Assembly: GCF_002572525.1 (NCBI RefSeq)
Contig: NZ_PDBS01000001.1
Span: 3,658,001-3,722,000 of the forward strand
Direction of reading: 5' to 3'
Length of the DNA: 64,000 bases
Source of the DNA: Natrinema sp. CBA1119
GTDB taxonomy: Archaea; Halobacteriota; Halobacteria; Halobacteriales; Natrialbaceae
Part shown: positions 47,839-56,431 of the stretch, in pieces
Numbering within the stretch: position 1 is the first letter of the stretch
How the letters are laid out: every line of letters starts with the position of its first letter
Notes under the pieces: generated by a model
What the model saw: the letters and a program-made list of their open reading frames with translations, nothing else
Told to the model about the DNA's origin: nothing
Database searches by the model: none
Program-made: the position numbers and the translations under genes

Positions 47839-49215
47839 ATGGAGTCGGATTCGCCGGTCGCGGTCCGCATCTTCGCGTGTCTCGTCGCCGCCGTGCTCCT
47901 CGGCGGCGCGGTCACGGGTACCGTCGCCGGAGCGGCGAGCGTCGGCTCGGTCGCGACGGCGTCGACGGACTCGCTCGAAACGACCGACGACGGAACGACG
48001 AACTCGACCGAGAACACCAGCGAGGAGCTCGAGAGCACGACTGAGAGCCTCGACAATACCACCGAAAACACGACTGACGAGACGGAGAATGCGACCGAGA
48101 ACACGACCGACGGCCTCGAGGGTACGACCAACGAGACGACCGACGGCCTCGAGAATACGACAACCGACCCGGCCGATACCGTAGAAAACACGACCGGCGA
48201 GACGACGGAGACGGTCACCGACACCGTCTCGAACACGACGGAGACCGTCGATGACACCGTCAATAACACGACGACGATCGCCAACGAGACAGTCACGAAC
48301 ACGACGGCAGCCGTCAATGGAACCGTCAACGAGACGACGGCAGTGATCAATGAGACCGTCGGCGAGACGACGGCGGCCGTCAACGAAACCGTCGGGGAAA
48401 CGGCTGAGACTCCCAATGACACAATAACCGGCATCGACGGGAGGCTCGAGCAAGCGATCGGCGGTGCCGCCGCTCCCGTCGATCCGCCGAGCACGAGCGA
48501 AGCGGCCACGAACGCGATCCTCGTCGGGATGCTGGGTGCGATTTCCGCATCCGGTGTCGCAGCGGGCGGAGCAGGCGGGGCCGCCGGGGCCGGCGCGTCC
48601 GGGGCCGCCGGGGGTGCGAGCACCGCGACCGCCGGCTGGCTCCGTCACCTCCGCGAGACGGACCGCCTTCGACGAGCAGCTGCGGACTGCTGGAAGGTCC
48701 TGCCGATCTTTCGGTACAGCCGCTACGACGATTCGGACCCGCTCGAGCACGACTGCCGTGCGGCGATCTACGAGACGGTTCGGGAGCGACCCGGCGCGTA
48801 CCTCTCGGAGGTCAGCGACCGAATCGAGGTACCCCTCTCGACGGTTCGCCATCACGTCCGCGTCCTCGAGGACGAGGGACTGGTGACCGCGCGCAAGGTC
48901 AACGGCAAGCGCCGCTACTTCCTCGAGGACGACGACGCCGAACTCCTGGCCGCCCTCGCGGAGCCGGCAAAGCGCCAGGTGCTCGAGACGATCGCCGAGT
49001 TCGGACGCGCGCCCAACGGTCGGCTCGCTGACGCGCTCGAGCGCGACCCGAGCACGGTGTCCCACCACCTCGCCGCGCTCGAGGACGACGGACTCGTCGT
49101 GCGCAAAAAAGACGGCCGCTCGATGGTCAATGAACTGCCGCCGCGGGTCGAGGCAGCGCTGGCTGACGAACCGGCCGCCGAAACCGACTCGCGAGCGGTT
49201 CCGGCCGACGACTGA
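47839..49215 (+). CDS. Membrane-anchored regulator with two winged helices
   Basis: 458 residues. Order: an N-terminal membrane/signal helix (about 8-33); a Thr/Asn/Glu-rich stalk (about 35-205) with dozens of NxT/NxS sites, hence probably outside and glycosylated; a Gly/Ala-rich membrane helix (about 222-265); then two tandem winged-helix domains (about 300-365, SEVSDRIEVPLSTVRHHVRVLEDEGLV, and 375-435, NGRLADALERDPSTVSHHLAALEDDGLV). ATG 47839 is preferred; a GTG 20 codons earlier is possible. It looks like a one-component system linking the cell surface to DNA. Partner and target are unknown. Confidence 0.8.
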   Translation: MESDSPVAVRIFACLVAAVLLGGAVTGTVAGAASVGSVATASTDSLETTDDGTTNSTENTSEELESTTESLDNTTENTTDETENATENTTDGLEGTTNETTDGLENTTTDPADTVENTTGETTETVTDTVSNTTETVDDTVNNTTTIANETVTNTTAAVNGTVNETTAVINETVGETTAAVNETVGETAETPNDTITGIDGRLEQAIGGAAAPVDPPSTSEAATNAILVGMLGAISASGVAAGGAGGAAGAGASGAAGGASTATAGWLRHLRETDRLRRAAADCWKVLPIFRYSRYDDSDPLEHDCRAAIYETVRERPGAYLSEVSDRIEVPLSTVRHHVRVLEDEGLVTARKVNGKRRYFLEDDDAELLAALAEPAKRQVLETIAEFGRAPNGRLADALERDPSTVSHHLAALEDDGLVVRKKDGRSMVNELPPRVEAALADEPAAETDSRAVPADD

Positions 49216-49340
49216 TACGGTTTGCTGTAACGATTTACCGGTGGGTCCGCAGGGCGGTCGCGGTCCCACAGGCAATGACTTACAGTAGACCGTATGAGTT
49301 CGGGCGCTCGAGGCGTGCAGGGTGTCTCGAGTCGGCCCGG

Positions 49341-49691
49341 TTACTCGCGGTCCGAATCCGCCGTTTCGAAGTACAGGTCCGCGTGCTTTGCACAGCCGGG
49401 GTTGAAGGGAGCGTCGCAGGCCGGACAGCTGTAGTCGGCCGCGAGATAGTCGGGGACGGTGAGTTCGGTCCCGCAGCCGCCACACAGCACGGACGGCTCG
49501 TCGAACCGGGCTCGAGGCCACGGCACGGCCTCGTGGTCCGTCGTTTCCTCGTGGCAGCGAAAACAGGGATAGTAGCGCTCGCAGCAGGTGAATTTGAACG
49601 CGACCACGTCGCGGTCGGTGTCGTAGTGGGTACACCGGGTTTCCGGACCGACCTCGACGCCGTGGACCGTGTGGCCTCCGATCGATTGCAC
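49341..49691 (-). CDS. CHY zinc-finger protein
   Basis: 116 residues with the CHY zinc-finger pattern: HGVEVGPETRCTHYDTDRDVVAFKF, CCERYYPCFRCHEE and LCGGCGTEL, then CPACDAPFNPGCAKHADLYF. The many Cys/His pairs bind several zinc ions. In archaea the role is unknown. The GTG at 49691 is chosen because it begins the conserved part; an in-frame TTG at 49763 is less likely. Confidence 0.82.
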   Translation of the reverse strand: MQSIGGHTVHGVEVGPETRCTHYDTDRDVVAFKFTCCERYYPCFRCHEETTDHEAVPWPRARFDEPSVLCGGCGTELTVPDYLAADYSCPACDAPFNPGCAKHADLYFETADSDRE

Positions 49692-50673
49692 GAGTGGCTC
49701 GACGGCGAGGGGATGCTTCGGTTTTGTGATTGGACGGGATTGTAATTTGGCCTCGAGGGTCAATTCGTTTGAAACGGTATTGCCCCTAAGGGGCGAGCAA
49801 TTGCCCGGTGCGAGCTCTGCGCGCCGCGATAGTAAAAATTGAACCGGTCGATTCGAGACAGTACAACAGCTCTCACCCTCCGGTAGGAGAGGATGGGACT
49901 TCGAGAAGCAGTGTTGTCAAGTCTGCTTCGGAGAGTGAGAATTAGACATACCCGAGCGGTAAGTACAGGCGAAGGACTTACCGTTGCCAGCATCCGCGAG
50001 CGAAGCGAGCGGTTCACCGCCGGAACGGGCGAAGCCCGTGGAGGCGGCCTTTTTACCGTAGATTTTTGCAAGCAATTCGAGCGACCGAAGGAGGCGAGAT
50101 TATCCAAAACTGCTTCGCCGTTTTCTGATGCGAGAAACACCCGATTTCTCAGAAAACGAAGGAAAATACGTATGCACACGTAGTTACCCATCTATACAGT
50201 AACTTTACTTTCGTCAATACCCTTGTTTATCTCCCTATATTTCTAAGATATTGAATGATAAGGGCCCCAATTCCTGTGAAGACAGTAGGATAGACTTCCT
50301 CTACCAATAACCGTTCTATTATCAAGCACGATATCGGTGCACTTGGATACCATATACTAGTAGGATATTGCCTGTTCAGTTACCAAACCACAGATATAGA
50401 GTCGTACGCCGATAGATGATCTCCGAATATGCACACGAGCCATCGATCGTTGTCTGTATACGAACGCGAGATCACCCAATGTCCCAGCAGTGTGCTGGAT
50501 CTAACGACAGCATTCATAACCAGACATCGCTCAAAACCCCCGAAAACCGATGATTAGCGGGTCGCGTTCACAACTATCGCTGCAAAAAAGGGACGACAGC
50601 AGTGAGCCACGGCCAGCGTTGTCACTCGAGCCGGGACGACCGCGTTTCGAACCCGCGCTCGAGCGTGACACAG
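49692..50673. other. Long non-coding region before the gas vesicle genes
   Basis: Nearly 1 kb without a supported gene. About 49970-50070 is a haloarchaeal modular repeat (GCGAGCGAAGCGAGCG and GGAACGGGCGAAGCCCG). About 50190-50420 is clearly AT-rich compared with the rest and has no long frame, which suggests foreign or remnant DNA. The last part leads to the gvpO end. Confidence 0.5.
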
Positions 50674-51228
50674 TTACTCGAACTCGGCGGTATCGCCGCG
50701 TCGGTAACGGTCGAGTCGGCGGTAGCCGTGAACGGTGGCGTCGGTGTCGAGTTCGATCTCGTAGCGGCCGATGATGTCCTGGGTGTCGGGGACGGCTCGG
50801 CGCTCGACGACCTCGACGACGGCGCGCCAGCCGTCGTCGGTGGGGGAGATCTCGCTGACGCCGTCGAACTCGTGGCCGATGAGTTGCCCGGCGGTCGACT
50901 GCACGGTGTTTCGGACCGCGAGGATGCCCGCGATCTCCTCCTGTTCGACATCGGCTTCCTCGTCGACCTCCCCGGGATCGGTCTTCTCCTCCGCGGTCAT
51001 CGCCGTCGTTCCGCGGGATCGGGGCTGCTCAACGTCGCCGCTCTCGGCCGTGTCGTCCGGTTGGTCGGCCTGTTCTTCCTCTTGGGCTGTCTGACTGTCG
51101 CTCACTGTGTGATCACTCTCGTCGTGTTGGAAGCAGAAGCCGTCATCCTGCGCCGGCCGTGAGCAGCGCTCGCCGTCCGTGGTGAGAGCCTTGCACTGCT
51201 CCTGTGATTGCGTGTCGGCTTCGGCCAT
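50674..51228 (-). CDS. gvpO: Gas vesicle protein GvpO with N-terminal zinc knuckle
   Basis: 184 residues. The C-terminal half (GWRAVVEVVERRAVPDTQDIIGRYEIELD, then GYRRLDRYRRGD) is GvpO, required for normal gas vesicle formation in Halobacterium. The N-terminus is different from the Halobacterium protein: C12, C22, C32 and H35 form a C-x9-C-x9-C-x2-H motif of the DUF5763 kind. A disordered acidic linker (about 37-95) joins the two. It is the third gene after gvpA and gvpN on the minus strand. Confidence 0.88.
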   Translation of the reverse strand: MAEADTQSQEQCKALTTDGERCSRPAQDDGFCFQHDESDHTVSDSQTAQEEEQADQPDDTAESGDVEQPRSRGTTAMTAEEKTDPGEVDEEADVEQEEIAGILAVRNTVQSTAGQLIGHEFDGVSEISPTDDGWRAVVEVVERRAVPDTQDIIGRYEIELDTDATVHGYRRLDRYRRGDTAEFE

Positions 51229-51287
51229 TGGCCTGGGTTTGGTTCGGTCTGTCGTTCGTTCGGATCGATCCGATCGCCTCCGTGTGG

Positions 51288-52322
51288 TTAGATCGTCTCG
51301 GTGATCCGCGATCGAAGGTCGTCGATGTCGCCATCGTTCTCGCCGACGAGCTTCGGCGCGAGGACGTCCGTGAAGACGTTCGCCAGCGTCTCGTCGTCGA
51401 ACTCACCGTCCTCGTCGGTCTCGGCGCGGTCGTCGAAGACGGTCAGTCCCTTCGCGGCCGTGATCGCCGCGCGCGTGCCGATGACGATCTCGAGTTCGTC
51501 GCGAAGCGCCCGCGTCGTGTCGACGATGGTCGCGATCTCGTCCTCGGAGAGGTCGACGTGGGCGGCGACGATCTCGCGTTCGGTCTCGTCGTCGTAGTAG
51601 TCGACGTGGACGCCGATGAACCGATCGAGCAGCGCGTCCTGCTGTTCGTGGACGCCGGCGTACTCCACGTCGTTGGATGTGAGGATCGCTCGGAACTCAG
51701 GGTGGACGTCGATCGTCCGGTCGTCGCCGCGTTTGCCCGGCCGCTCGAGGACGCCCTCCTCGAAGACCGAGAGGAGCACGTTGTGGGCGGCGGGGTCGCT
51801 GCGCGAGAACTCGTTGTAGACGAGCGTCGCGCCCTCTCGCACCGCGACGGACAGCGGGTTGTCCACCCAGCGCTCGCGGACGATCTCCGTCTTCTTGCTG
51901 ACGCCGCTGACGAACTGGTCGTTCTCCTCGTAGCGCTCGCCGCCGGCGTGAGAGCCGACGAGCGCGGCGGTGTCGACCGCCTCGTCGCCGTTGAGCCAGA
52001 CGACCGGCCGGCCTCGCTCCGCCGCGGCTGACAGCGCGAGCGCCGTCTTGCCACAGCCCGTCGGCCCGATCAGGTGAACTGGTTGGTCCGCCTCGAGCCA
52101 GCCGTCGATCCGGTCGCGAAGCGATCGGATCGCGTCGGTCTCGACGAACGGTTCGGGGACGACCGTCTCGGGATCGGAGAGGGAGCTGTCGCCGTTCCGT
52201 TCGCCTGCGTTCGATGCCGTTCGCGCGAGCTCTTTCTTCGCTTTGCGACCGTTCTTCTGCTCGCGGCTGGCCGTGATCTTCCTGCCACGGACCGTGCGCT
52301 TGCGCGACGTGTCGTCGGCCAT
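51288..52322 (-). CDS. gvpN: Gas vesicle AAA ATPase GvpN
   Basis: 344 residues, MoxR-like AAA ATPase that enlarges gas vesicles in known systems. Walker A is IGPTGCGKTALAL, the Walker B region is GATLVYNEFSRSDP, and sensor 1 is AILTSNDVEYAG. A basic, disordered leader of about 50 residues precedes the domain. It starts 6 bases after the gvpA stop; in Halobacterium gvpC would lie here, and it is absent. Confidence 0.95.
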   Translation of the reverse strand: MADDTSRKRTVRGRKITASREQKNGRKAKKELARTASNAGERNGDSSLSDPETVVPEPFVETDAIRSLRDRIDGWLEADQPVHLIGPTGCGKTALALSAAAERGRPVVWLNGDEAVDTAALVGSHAGGERYEENDQFVSGVSKKTEIVRERWVDNPLSVAVREGATLVYNEFSRSDPAAHNVLLSVFEEGVLERPGKRGDDRTIDVHPEFRAILTSNDVEYAGVHEQQDALLDRFIGVHVDYYDDETEREIVAAHVDLSEDEIATIVDTTRALRDELEIVIGTRAAITAAKGLTVFDDRAETDEDGEFDDETLANVFTDVLAPKLVGENDGDIDDLRSRITETI

Positions 52323-52328
52323 GGGGAG

Positions 52329-52607
52329 TTATTCCGCCGATTTCGGCGACGATTCGGGGCGAGGCTCGACCTCGAGTTCCTCGAGCTCGTCGAGGTCGCC
52401 CTCCGCCGTGGCCTGCTCAATTTTTGCGATCTCCTCCGCGTAGTGCAGGAAGGTGTCGACCGAGGCGACTACGACGCGGGCCTCGATCGTCAGCAATTCG
52501 ATCCCGACGACAGAAATGCGCGCCCAGACATCGATGACGACGCCCTTGTCGAGGACGCGGTCGAGTACTTCTGCCAGACTCGATGAATCGGGTGTTCGTT
52601 GTGACAT
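52329..52607 (-). CDS. gvpA: Major gas vesicle shell protein GvpA
   Basis: 92 residues. The nearly invariant shell sequence [58 protein letters not shown] (in order) is present. The C-terminal tail is longer and more acidic than the 76-residue Halobacterium GvpA. It forms the gas-permeable, hydrophobic-inside wall. It is the first gene of the leftward operon, divergent from gvpF. Confidence 0.97.
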   Translation of the reverse strand: MSQRTPDSSSLAEVLDRVLDKGVVIDVWARISVVGIELLTIEARVVVASVDTFLHYAEEIAKIEQATAEGDLDELEELEVEPRPESSPKSAE

Positions 52608-52989
52608 ACCGTCTTGCGTTTGAGCGGCGTCTCGTAACTCGGCTTGCACTGCGACTGCAAGTCGCCCTATCCTGGCGACTGGTCATCGGTGTCGCGAGCC
52701 GCCAAAGTGATACGACAAGTTGCGACTGCAAGCACCACAATAACCCGCTACGGAAGCGAATCGTCCGTGACGATACTTGAGTGCCCGTCACGGCGGGTGC
52801 GGTACCCGTGAGGAGCAATGCTATCGGAGTCCCTATGTCATCCAGCTATCCCATCACCGACCGAGTTGACGGAATACGAACGCGTGTCACCACCCCATCG
52901 GTCTCACTGACGGAATCTGAACGGGCGTCACCTACGGACTCGAGTCAGCGACGAGACAACGATATGATTAGTCAACGAGTGATCTACCG
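52608..52989. promoter_or_regulatory. Divergent gvpA/gvpF promoter region
   Basis: 382 bases between the two gas vesicle operons. TGCGACTGCAAG is found twice in the same direction (52650-52661 and 52721-52732), each lying on the gvpA side. GATATGATT (52961-52969) about 20-25 bases before gvpF is a likely TATA box for the rightward operon. No gene is seen. Confidence 0.6.
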
Positions 52990-53613
52990 ATGAATAACCG
53001 GTACGTCTACGGCGTCGTCGAGTCGGATACCGTCGAATTCGAGACGGACGCGGTCGCCGGTGCCGACCGCGTCTACACGATCTCACACCGGCGACTCGGT
53101 GCCGTCGTCTCGGATATCAACACGACCGATCCCGAGGAGACGGACGAGGACGCCCAGATTCACGACGATGTCCTTCGAGAAATCATGGCGTACGACGACG
53201 GAACGACCGTCGTTCCCATGCAGTTCGGGATGGCCTTCGAGAGCGATCGAGCGCTGAAGAACGTTCTTCGCGGGGCGCGACCGGCCTTCCGACGTGCGAT
53301 GAGCGACATCGAAGGCAAGATCGAACTCGGTCTCAAACTCGTCCGCGAGGAAAACGCCAACGTCGACCGCGAGGCGATCGAGGCAGACGTCGCGGACCGC
53401 CTCGAGCCCATCGCCGCACAGTCCGTCGAAAACGACCTGTTCAGCGACCGGCTCGTGCTGAACCGATCGTATCTCGTCGACGAGACCGAACGCGAGGCGT
53501 TCGACGACGCGGTCGCCGACTTCGAGGACGACCGCGACGATCTCATGGTCCAGTACACGGGGCCGTTCGCACCGTACAGTTTCGTCAACGTGAAAATCGG
53601 AGCCAAGCAGTAA
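52990..53613 (+). CDS. gvpF: Gas vesicle protein GvpF
   Basis: 207 residues, GvpF/GvpL family. The N-terminus NRYVYGVV and the C-terminal VQYTGPFAPYSFVNVKIG are diagnostic. GvpF is an early assembly factor that binds GvpA in Halobacterium. It is the first gene of the rightward operon; gvpD and gvpE, which stand ahead of it in Halobacterium, are missing. Confidence 0.94.
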   Translation: MNNRYVYGVVESDTVEFETDAVAGADRVYTISHRRLGAVVSDINTTDPEETDEDAQIHDDVLREIMAYDDGTTVVPMQFGMAFESDRALKNVLRGARPAFRRAMSDIEGKIELGLKLVREENANVDREAIEADVADRLEPIAAQSVENDLFSDRLVLNRSYLVDETEREAFDDAVADFEDDRDDLMVQYTGPFAPYSFVNVKIGAKQ

Positions 53614-53615
53614 CC

Positions 53616-53870
53616 ATGTTCATCCTCGACGACCTCCTGTTCCGGCCGTTCGTCGGCATCGTCGACGCGCTCCACACGATCGCACTCGACGAGATGTACG
53701 ATGTGGAGAGTCTCGAGGCCGAACTCAAAGAGAATCAGCTCCTGTACGAACTCGGCGAGCGCTCCGAGACGGAGTATCGACGCCGCAAGGACGAACTCAA
53801 GTCGGAACTCGAGACCGCCCGCGAGGTTCACGAGCAGCTCTCGAGCGGCCGCGTGGAGGTGAAAAAATGA
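53616..53870 (+). CDS. gvpG: Gas vesicle protein GvpG
   Basis: 84 residues. The hydrophobic N-terminus FILDDLLFRPFVGIVDALHTIAL is followed by a charged coiled coil with YELGERSETEYRRRKDEL, the GvpG pattern. It is an accessory assembly protein. It starts two bases after gvpF and overlaps gvpH by 4 bases. Confidence 0.93.
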   Translation: MFILDDLLFRPFVGIVDALHTIALDEMYDVESLEAELKENQLLYELGERSETEYRRRKDELKSELETAREVHEQLSSGRVEVKK

Positions 53871-54469
53871 CCGACAGTTCCCCCGACGACGACCGCGACG
53901 AATCGCCCGGCGACGACCGATCCGACGAGCATCGAACCGACGAGAGTCAGATCGACGAGGACGACCACTGGCTCTCGAGCCTGCTGTCCGTCCTGGATTC
54001 GCTCGACGACGGCCCAGCGTCGCGCTCGGGCCGTCACCGCGGCGATCGAACGGTCTTCGATTACGATATCTCGATCCGATCGGGCGACGGCCTCTCGGCG
54101 GACGATTCGTCGCTCGGGCAGAATCCGTTCGGCGACGAGGGATCGCGAGGGAGGAATAGCGATCGATCGCGAAAGCGCCGTATTCGATCGTCTGGTCCCT
54201 CGAGCGACCACCACGTGGCGATCCGGACGCACGAGGACGAACTGCTCGTCACCGCGGACGTCGCCGGGGCCGATCCGGACGACGTGACGGTGGGCTTCGA
54301 CGACTCGACGCTGGTCATCGGCGTCGAAGGATCCGAACTCGATCGCATCGAAATCCCCTGGCCCGAGACGGAGTCCCGGGCGACGATCAAGAACGGGGTG
54401 CTGACCGTCCAGATCAGGCCGGAGACGGCGGAGCGGACGGACGCCGACGGGACGGAGGGCGACGAATGA
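53867..54469 (+). CDS. gvpH: Gas vesicle protein GvpH (Hsp20-like)
   Basis: 200 residues. Residues 1-105 are disordered and charged; the C-terminal 90 form an alpha-crystallin domain (HEDELLVTADVAGADPDDVTVGFDDSTLVIGV and [12 protein letters not shown]). GvpH acts as a chaperone in gas vesicle assembly. It overlaps both neighbours by 4 bases. Confidence 0.9.
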   Translation: MTDSSPDDDRDESPGDDRSDEHRTDESQIDEDDHWLSSLLSVLDSLDDGPASRSGRHRGDRTVFDYDISIRSGDGLSADDSSLGQNPFGDEGSRGRNSDRSRKRRIRSSGPSSDHHVAIRTHEDELLVTADVAGADPDDVTVGFDDSTLVIGVEGSELDRIEIPWPETESRATIKNGVLTVQIRPETAERTDADGTEGDE

Positions 54470-55395
54470 GCGACACCGAGTCCGAGGAAACGTTCGACGC
54501 GCTACTCGAGGACGCGACGGAGAGTCTTGGCCGACTCGAGGAGACGGTCGGCGAGAGCGAGGCGATCGACGACCTCGACGACGATACCCTCGAGACGGTC
54601 GTCGGCGATGTCGATACTCTCGTGCAAGTCGCCGAGGAAGTTGGCGAACTGCTCGAGGCGATGGATCTCAGCGACCTGCCGGAGGCGGTCGACGGGGACG
54701 AACTCCTCGACGCCATCGAACTCGGCGAGATTCCCGACGTGCTGGCGAACGAGGACGACGGCGTGAGCGAACTCGTCGACTTCACGGAGCTGTTCGATGC
54801 GATCGACCTGCTGAACGCCTGGAACGCGGCGGATCTGACCAACCTCTGGGAGAACAAACGCGAACTCGACGACGCCCTCGACGAACTCGAGGACGGCGAC
54901 GACGCCGGGATGGTCGAAGACGCCGTGTCGGACGTCGCGAACGGCGACGAAGACGGCGATGGCCTGTTCGGAGACGAAGACGAAAACGGGGACGGCGTGC
55001 TCGACACGGGAATGGACGCCGGCTCCGCTGCGAAGGAAGCGCTCGGCGACATCGATGTCGCCGAGGACCCGGAGGCCTATCAGGCCGCAATCCAGCAGCA
55101 GGCGATGGAAGGCATCGACGCCTTCCGGACGGCGCTGCTCGAGACGCACGAGACGTTCGAGAAGCTCTACGAGTTCAACCGCGAGAAGATGCGCCGGCAG
55201 GATACGAGTACGAACTCGCGAAATCCGACCGCGGCGTCGACGATTTCGACCGATCGGCTCGACCTCGGCAGCGGCACCCGCTATTCGACGGTGCCACAGG
55301 CGGTCAAACTCTCGACGGCACCGACGCGAAAGCGGATCTACGGACGCCGGTTCGAACTCGAGCGGGAACGACAACGGAGGAAGAACAATGAGTGA
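54466..55395 (+). CDS. Large acidic protein at the gvpI position
   Basis: 309 residues. Residues 1-190 are very acidic and helical, with repeats such as LEEAMDLSDLPEAVDG-like Leu/Asp/Glu blocks and an EF-like run DGDGLFGDEDENGDGVLD. The middle (about 195-245) is an amphipathic helix region (AIQQQAMEGIDAFRTALLETHETFEKLYEF). The last 30 residues are basic (RKRIYGRRFELERERQRRKNNE). Location and coupling (4-base overlap with gvpH) mark it as a gvp operon member; GvpI is usually only about 120-150 residues, so it may be an enlarged GvpI or a different protein. Confidence 0.65.
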   Translation: MSDTESEETFDALLEDATESLGRLEETVGESEAIDDLDDDTLETVVGDVDTLVQVAEEVGELLEAMDLSDLPEAVDGDELLDAIELGEIPDVLANEDDGVSELVDFTELFDAIDLLNAWNAADLTNLWENKRELDDALDELEDGDDAGMVEDAVSDVANGDEDGDGLFGDEDENGDGVLDTGMDAGSAAKEALGDIDVAEDPEAYQAAIQQQAMEGIDAFRTALLETHETFEKLYEFNREKMRRQDTSTNSRNPTAASTISTDRLDLGSGTRYSTVPQAVKLSTAPTRKRIYGRRFELERERQRRKNNE

Positions 55396-55489
55396 CCCAT
55401 TACTACAGCGATCGAACGGCTGTGAGGGGAGGACGACTGACTTCGACCCCGAGCGGAGCAACGCCGGAGGTGAGCGCCATGGTCGATGA
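55388..55489 (+). CDS. Possible 33-residue peptide between gvpI-like gene and gvpJ
   Basis: ATG at 55388 overlaps the end of the previous gene (ATGAGTGA) and its frame ends at 55489, eight bases into gvpJ. The peptide MSDPLLQRSNGCEGRTTDF... has no known relative. Overlaps at both ends fit translational coupling, but chance is possible. Confidence 0.25.
   Translation: MSDPLLQRSNGCEGRTTDFDPERSNAGGERHGR
55466..55473 (+). promoter_or_regulatory. Ribosome binding site of gvpJ
   Basis: GGAGGTGA ends 5 bases before the ATG at 55479 and matches the 3' end of archaeal 16S rRNA well. It decides the gvpJ start against a GTG at 55392. Confidence 0.7.
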
Positions 55490-56090
55490 GTTCCAGCCCA
55501 GTCGGCAGCAGGCTGACCTCGCCGAAGTCGTCGAGATGCTCCTGGAAAAAGGGATCGTCATCAACGCCGACATCGCCGTCTCGATCGGAGATACACAACT
55601 GCTCGGCGTGCAAGTCCGGGCCGCGATCGCCTCCTTCGAGACCGCGGCGAAGTACGGCCTCGAGTTCCCCGAGGGGACGGACATGCGCCGCGTCGCCGAG
55701 GCGGTCGATGATCCCGAACTCGCGGAGATGGACCGGCCGAACCCGGTGATCGATCCGACTCGAGGCGTCAACGTTACCGCCGATGAAGACGACGCTAACG
55801 GCGAAGCGAGCGCCGACAGCGGCGAGCGCAACGTCGATAGCGATGAGGCGAGCGAGCGCGACGCCGCCGGCAGCGACGAAGCGCTGGTGAGCGAACGCCT
55901 CGGGGCCAGACCGAACCCCGACAGACCGACCAGCGGCGGATTCGACCTGCTCAGCGACGACTCGGCCGACGAGGGCCAATCTGACGCGGAATCGGAAGCC
56001 GACGGCTCCGAAACTGACAGCTCCGAGAATGACGGCTCCGAGAGCGACGAGGCCACCCCGGAAGCGGAGCCGGAGGGTGAGAGTTCATGA
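55479..56090 (+). CDS. gvpJ: Gas vesicle protein GvpJ
   Basis: 203 residues. The first 90 residues are GvpA-like ([45 protein letters not shown]), the GvpJ minor shell/assembly protein. The C-terminal 115 residues are a disordered Asp/Glu/Ser tail, much longer than in the 114-residue Halobacterium GvpJ. It overlaps gvpK by 4 bases. Confidence 0.93.
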   Translation: MVDEFQPSRQQADLAEVVEMLLEKGIVINADIAVSIGDTQLLGVQVRAAIASFETAAKYGLEFPEGTDMRRVAEAVDDPELAEMDRPNPVIDPTRGVNVTADEDDANGEASADSGERNVDSDEASERDAAGSDEALVSERLGARPNPDRPTSGGFDLLSDDSADEGQSDAESEADGSETDSSENDGSESDEATPEAEPEGESS

Positions 56091-56431
56091 CGGCGATCGA
56101 CGTCGGCGACGGGGAGGACGCGCGACAGGGACTCGTTACCCTTGTCATAACCGTTGTTGAAATCCTAATCGATGCCCTCGAGCGCGAGGCGGTCCGTCGA
56201 ATGGAGTCTGGTAACCTGTCGGACGAGGAGATCGAACGCCTCGGGAGCCAACTCGCGACGATCGAGGCCGAGATCGAACAGCTCAAAGCCGACGAAGAGA
56301 TCGAGGACGGCGTCGACGATCTCCGGGGCGATCTGGACGGGCTGGTCAACGACGCGATCGAACAGCTTCACGGCGAGCCGACCGCCACGCAGAAACCCGG
56401 TTACTCCGTGTTCGGAGGTGAGGGCGAGTGA
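56087..56431 (+). CDS. gvpK: Gas vesicle protein GvpK
   Basis: 114 residues. The GvpK pattern is [39 protein letters not shown] (in order), followed by a coiled coil ([17 protein letters not shown]). It is an accessory protein needed for vesicle formation. It overlaps gvpJ and gvpL by 4 bases each. Confidence 0.94.
   Translation: MTAIDVGDGEDARQGLVTLVITVVEILIDALEREAVRRMESGNLSDEEIERLGSQLATIEAEIEQLKADEEIEDGVDDLRGDLDGLVNDAIEQLHGEPTATQKPGYSVFGGEGE

Noticed and set aside
47806-49635. 609-codon minus-strand frame with Arg/Gly repeats
   Set aside because: It is the complement of the Thr/Asn-rich stalk gene and the CHY gene; basic repeats are not halophile-like.
49893-50183. 96-codon frame in the region before gvpO
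   Set aside because: It is translated from modular repeat DNA (GCGAGCGAAGCGAGCG) and is basic; not a credible gene.
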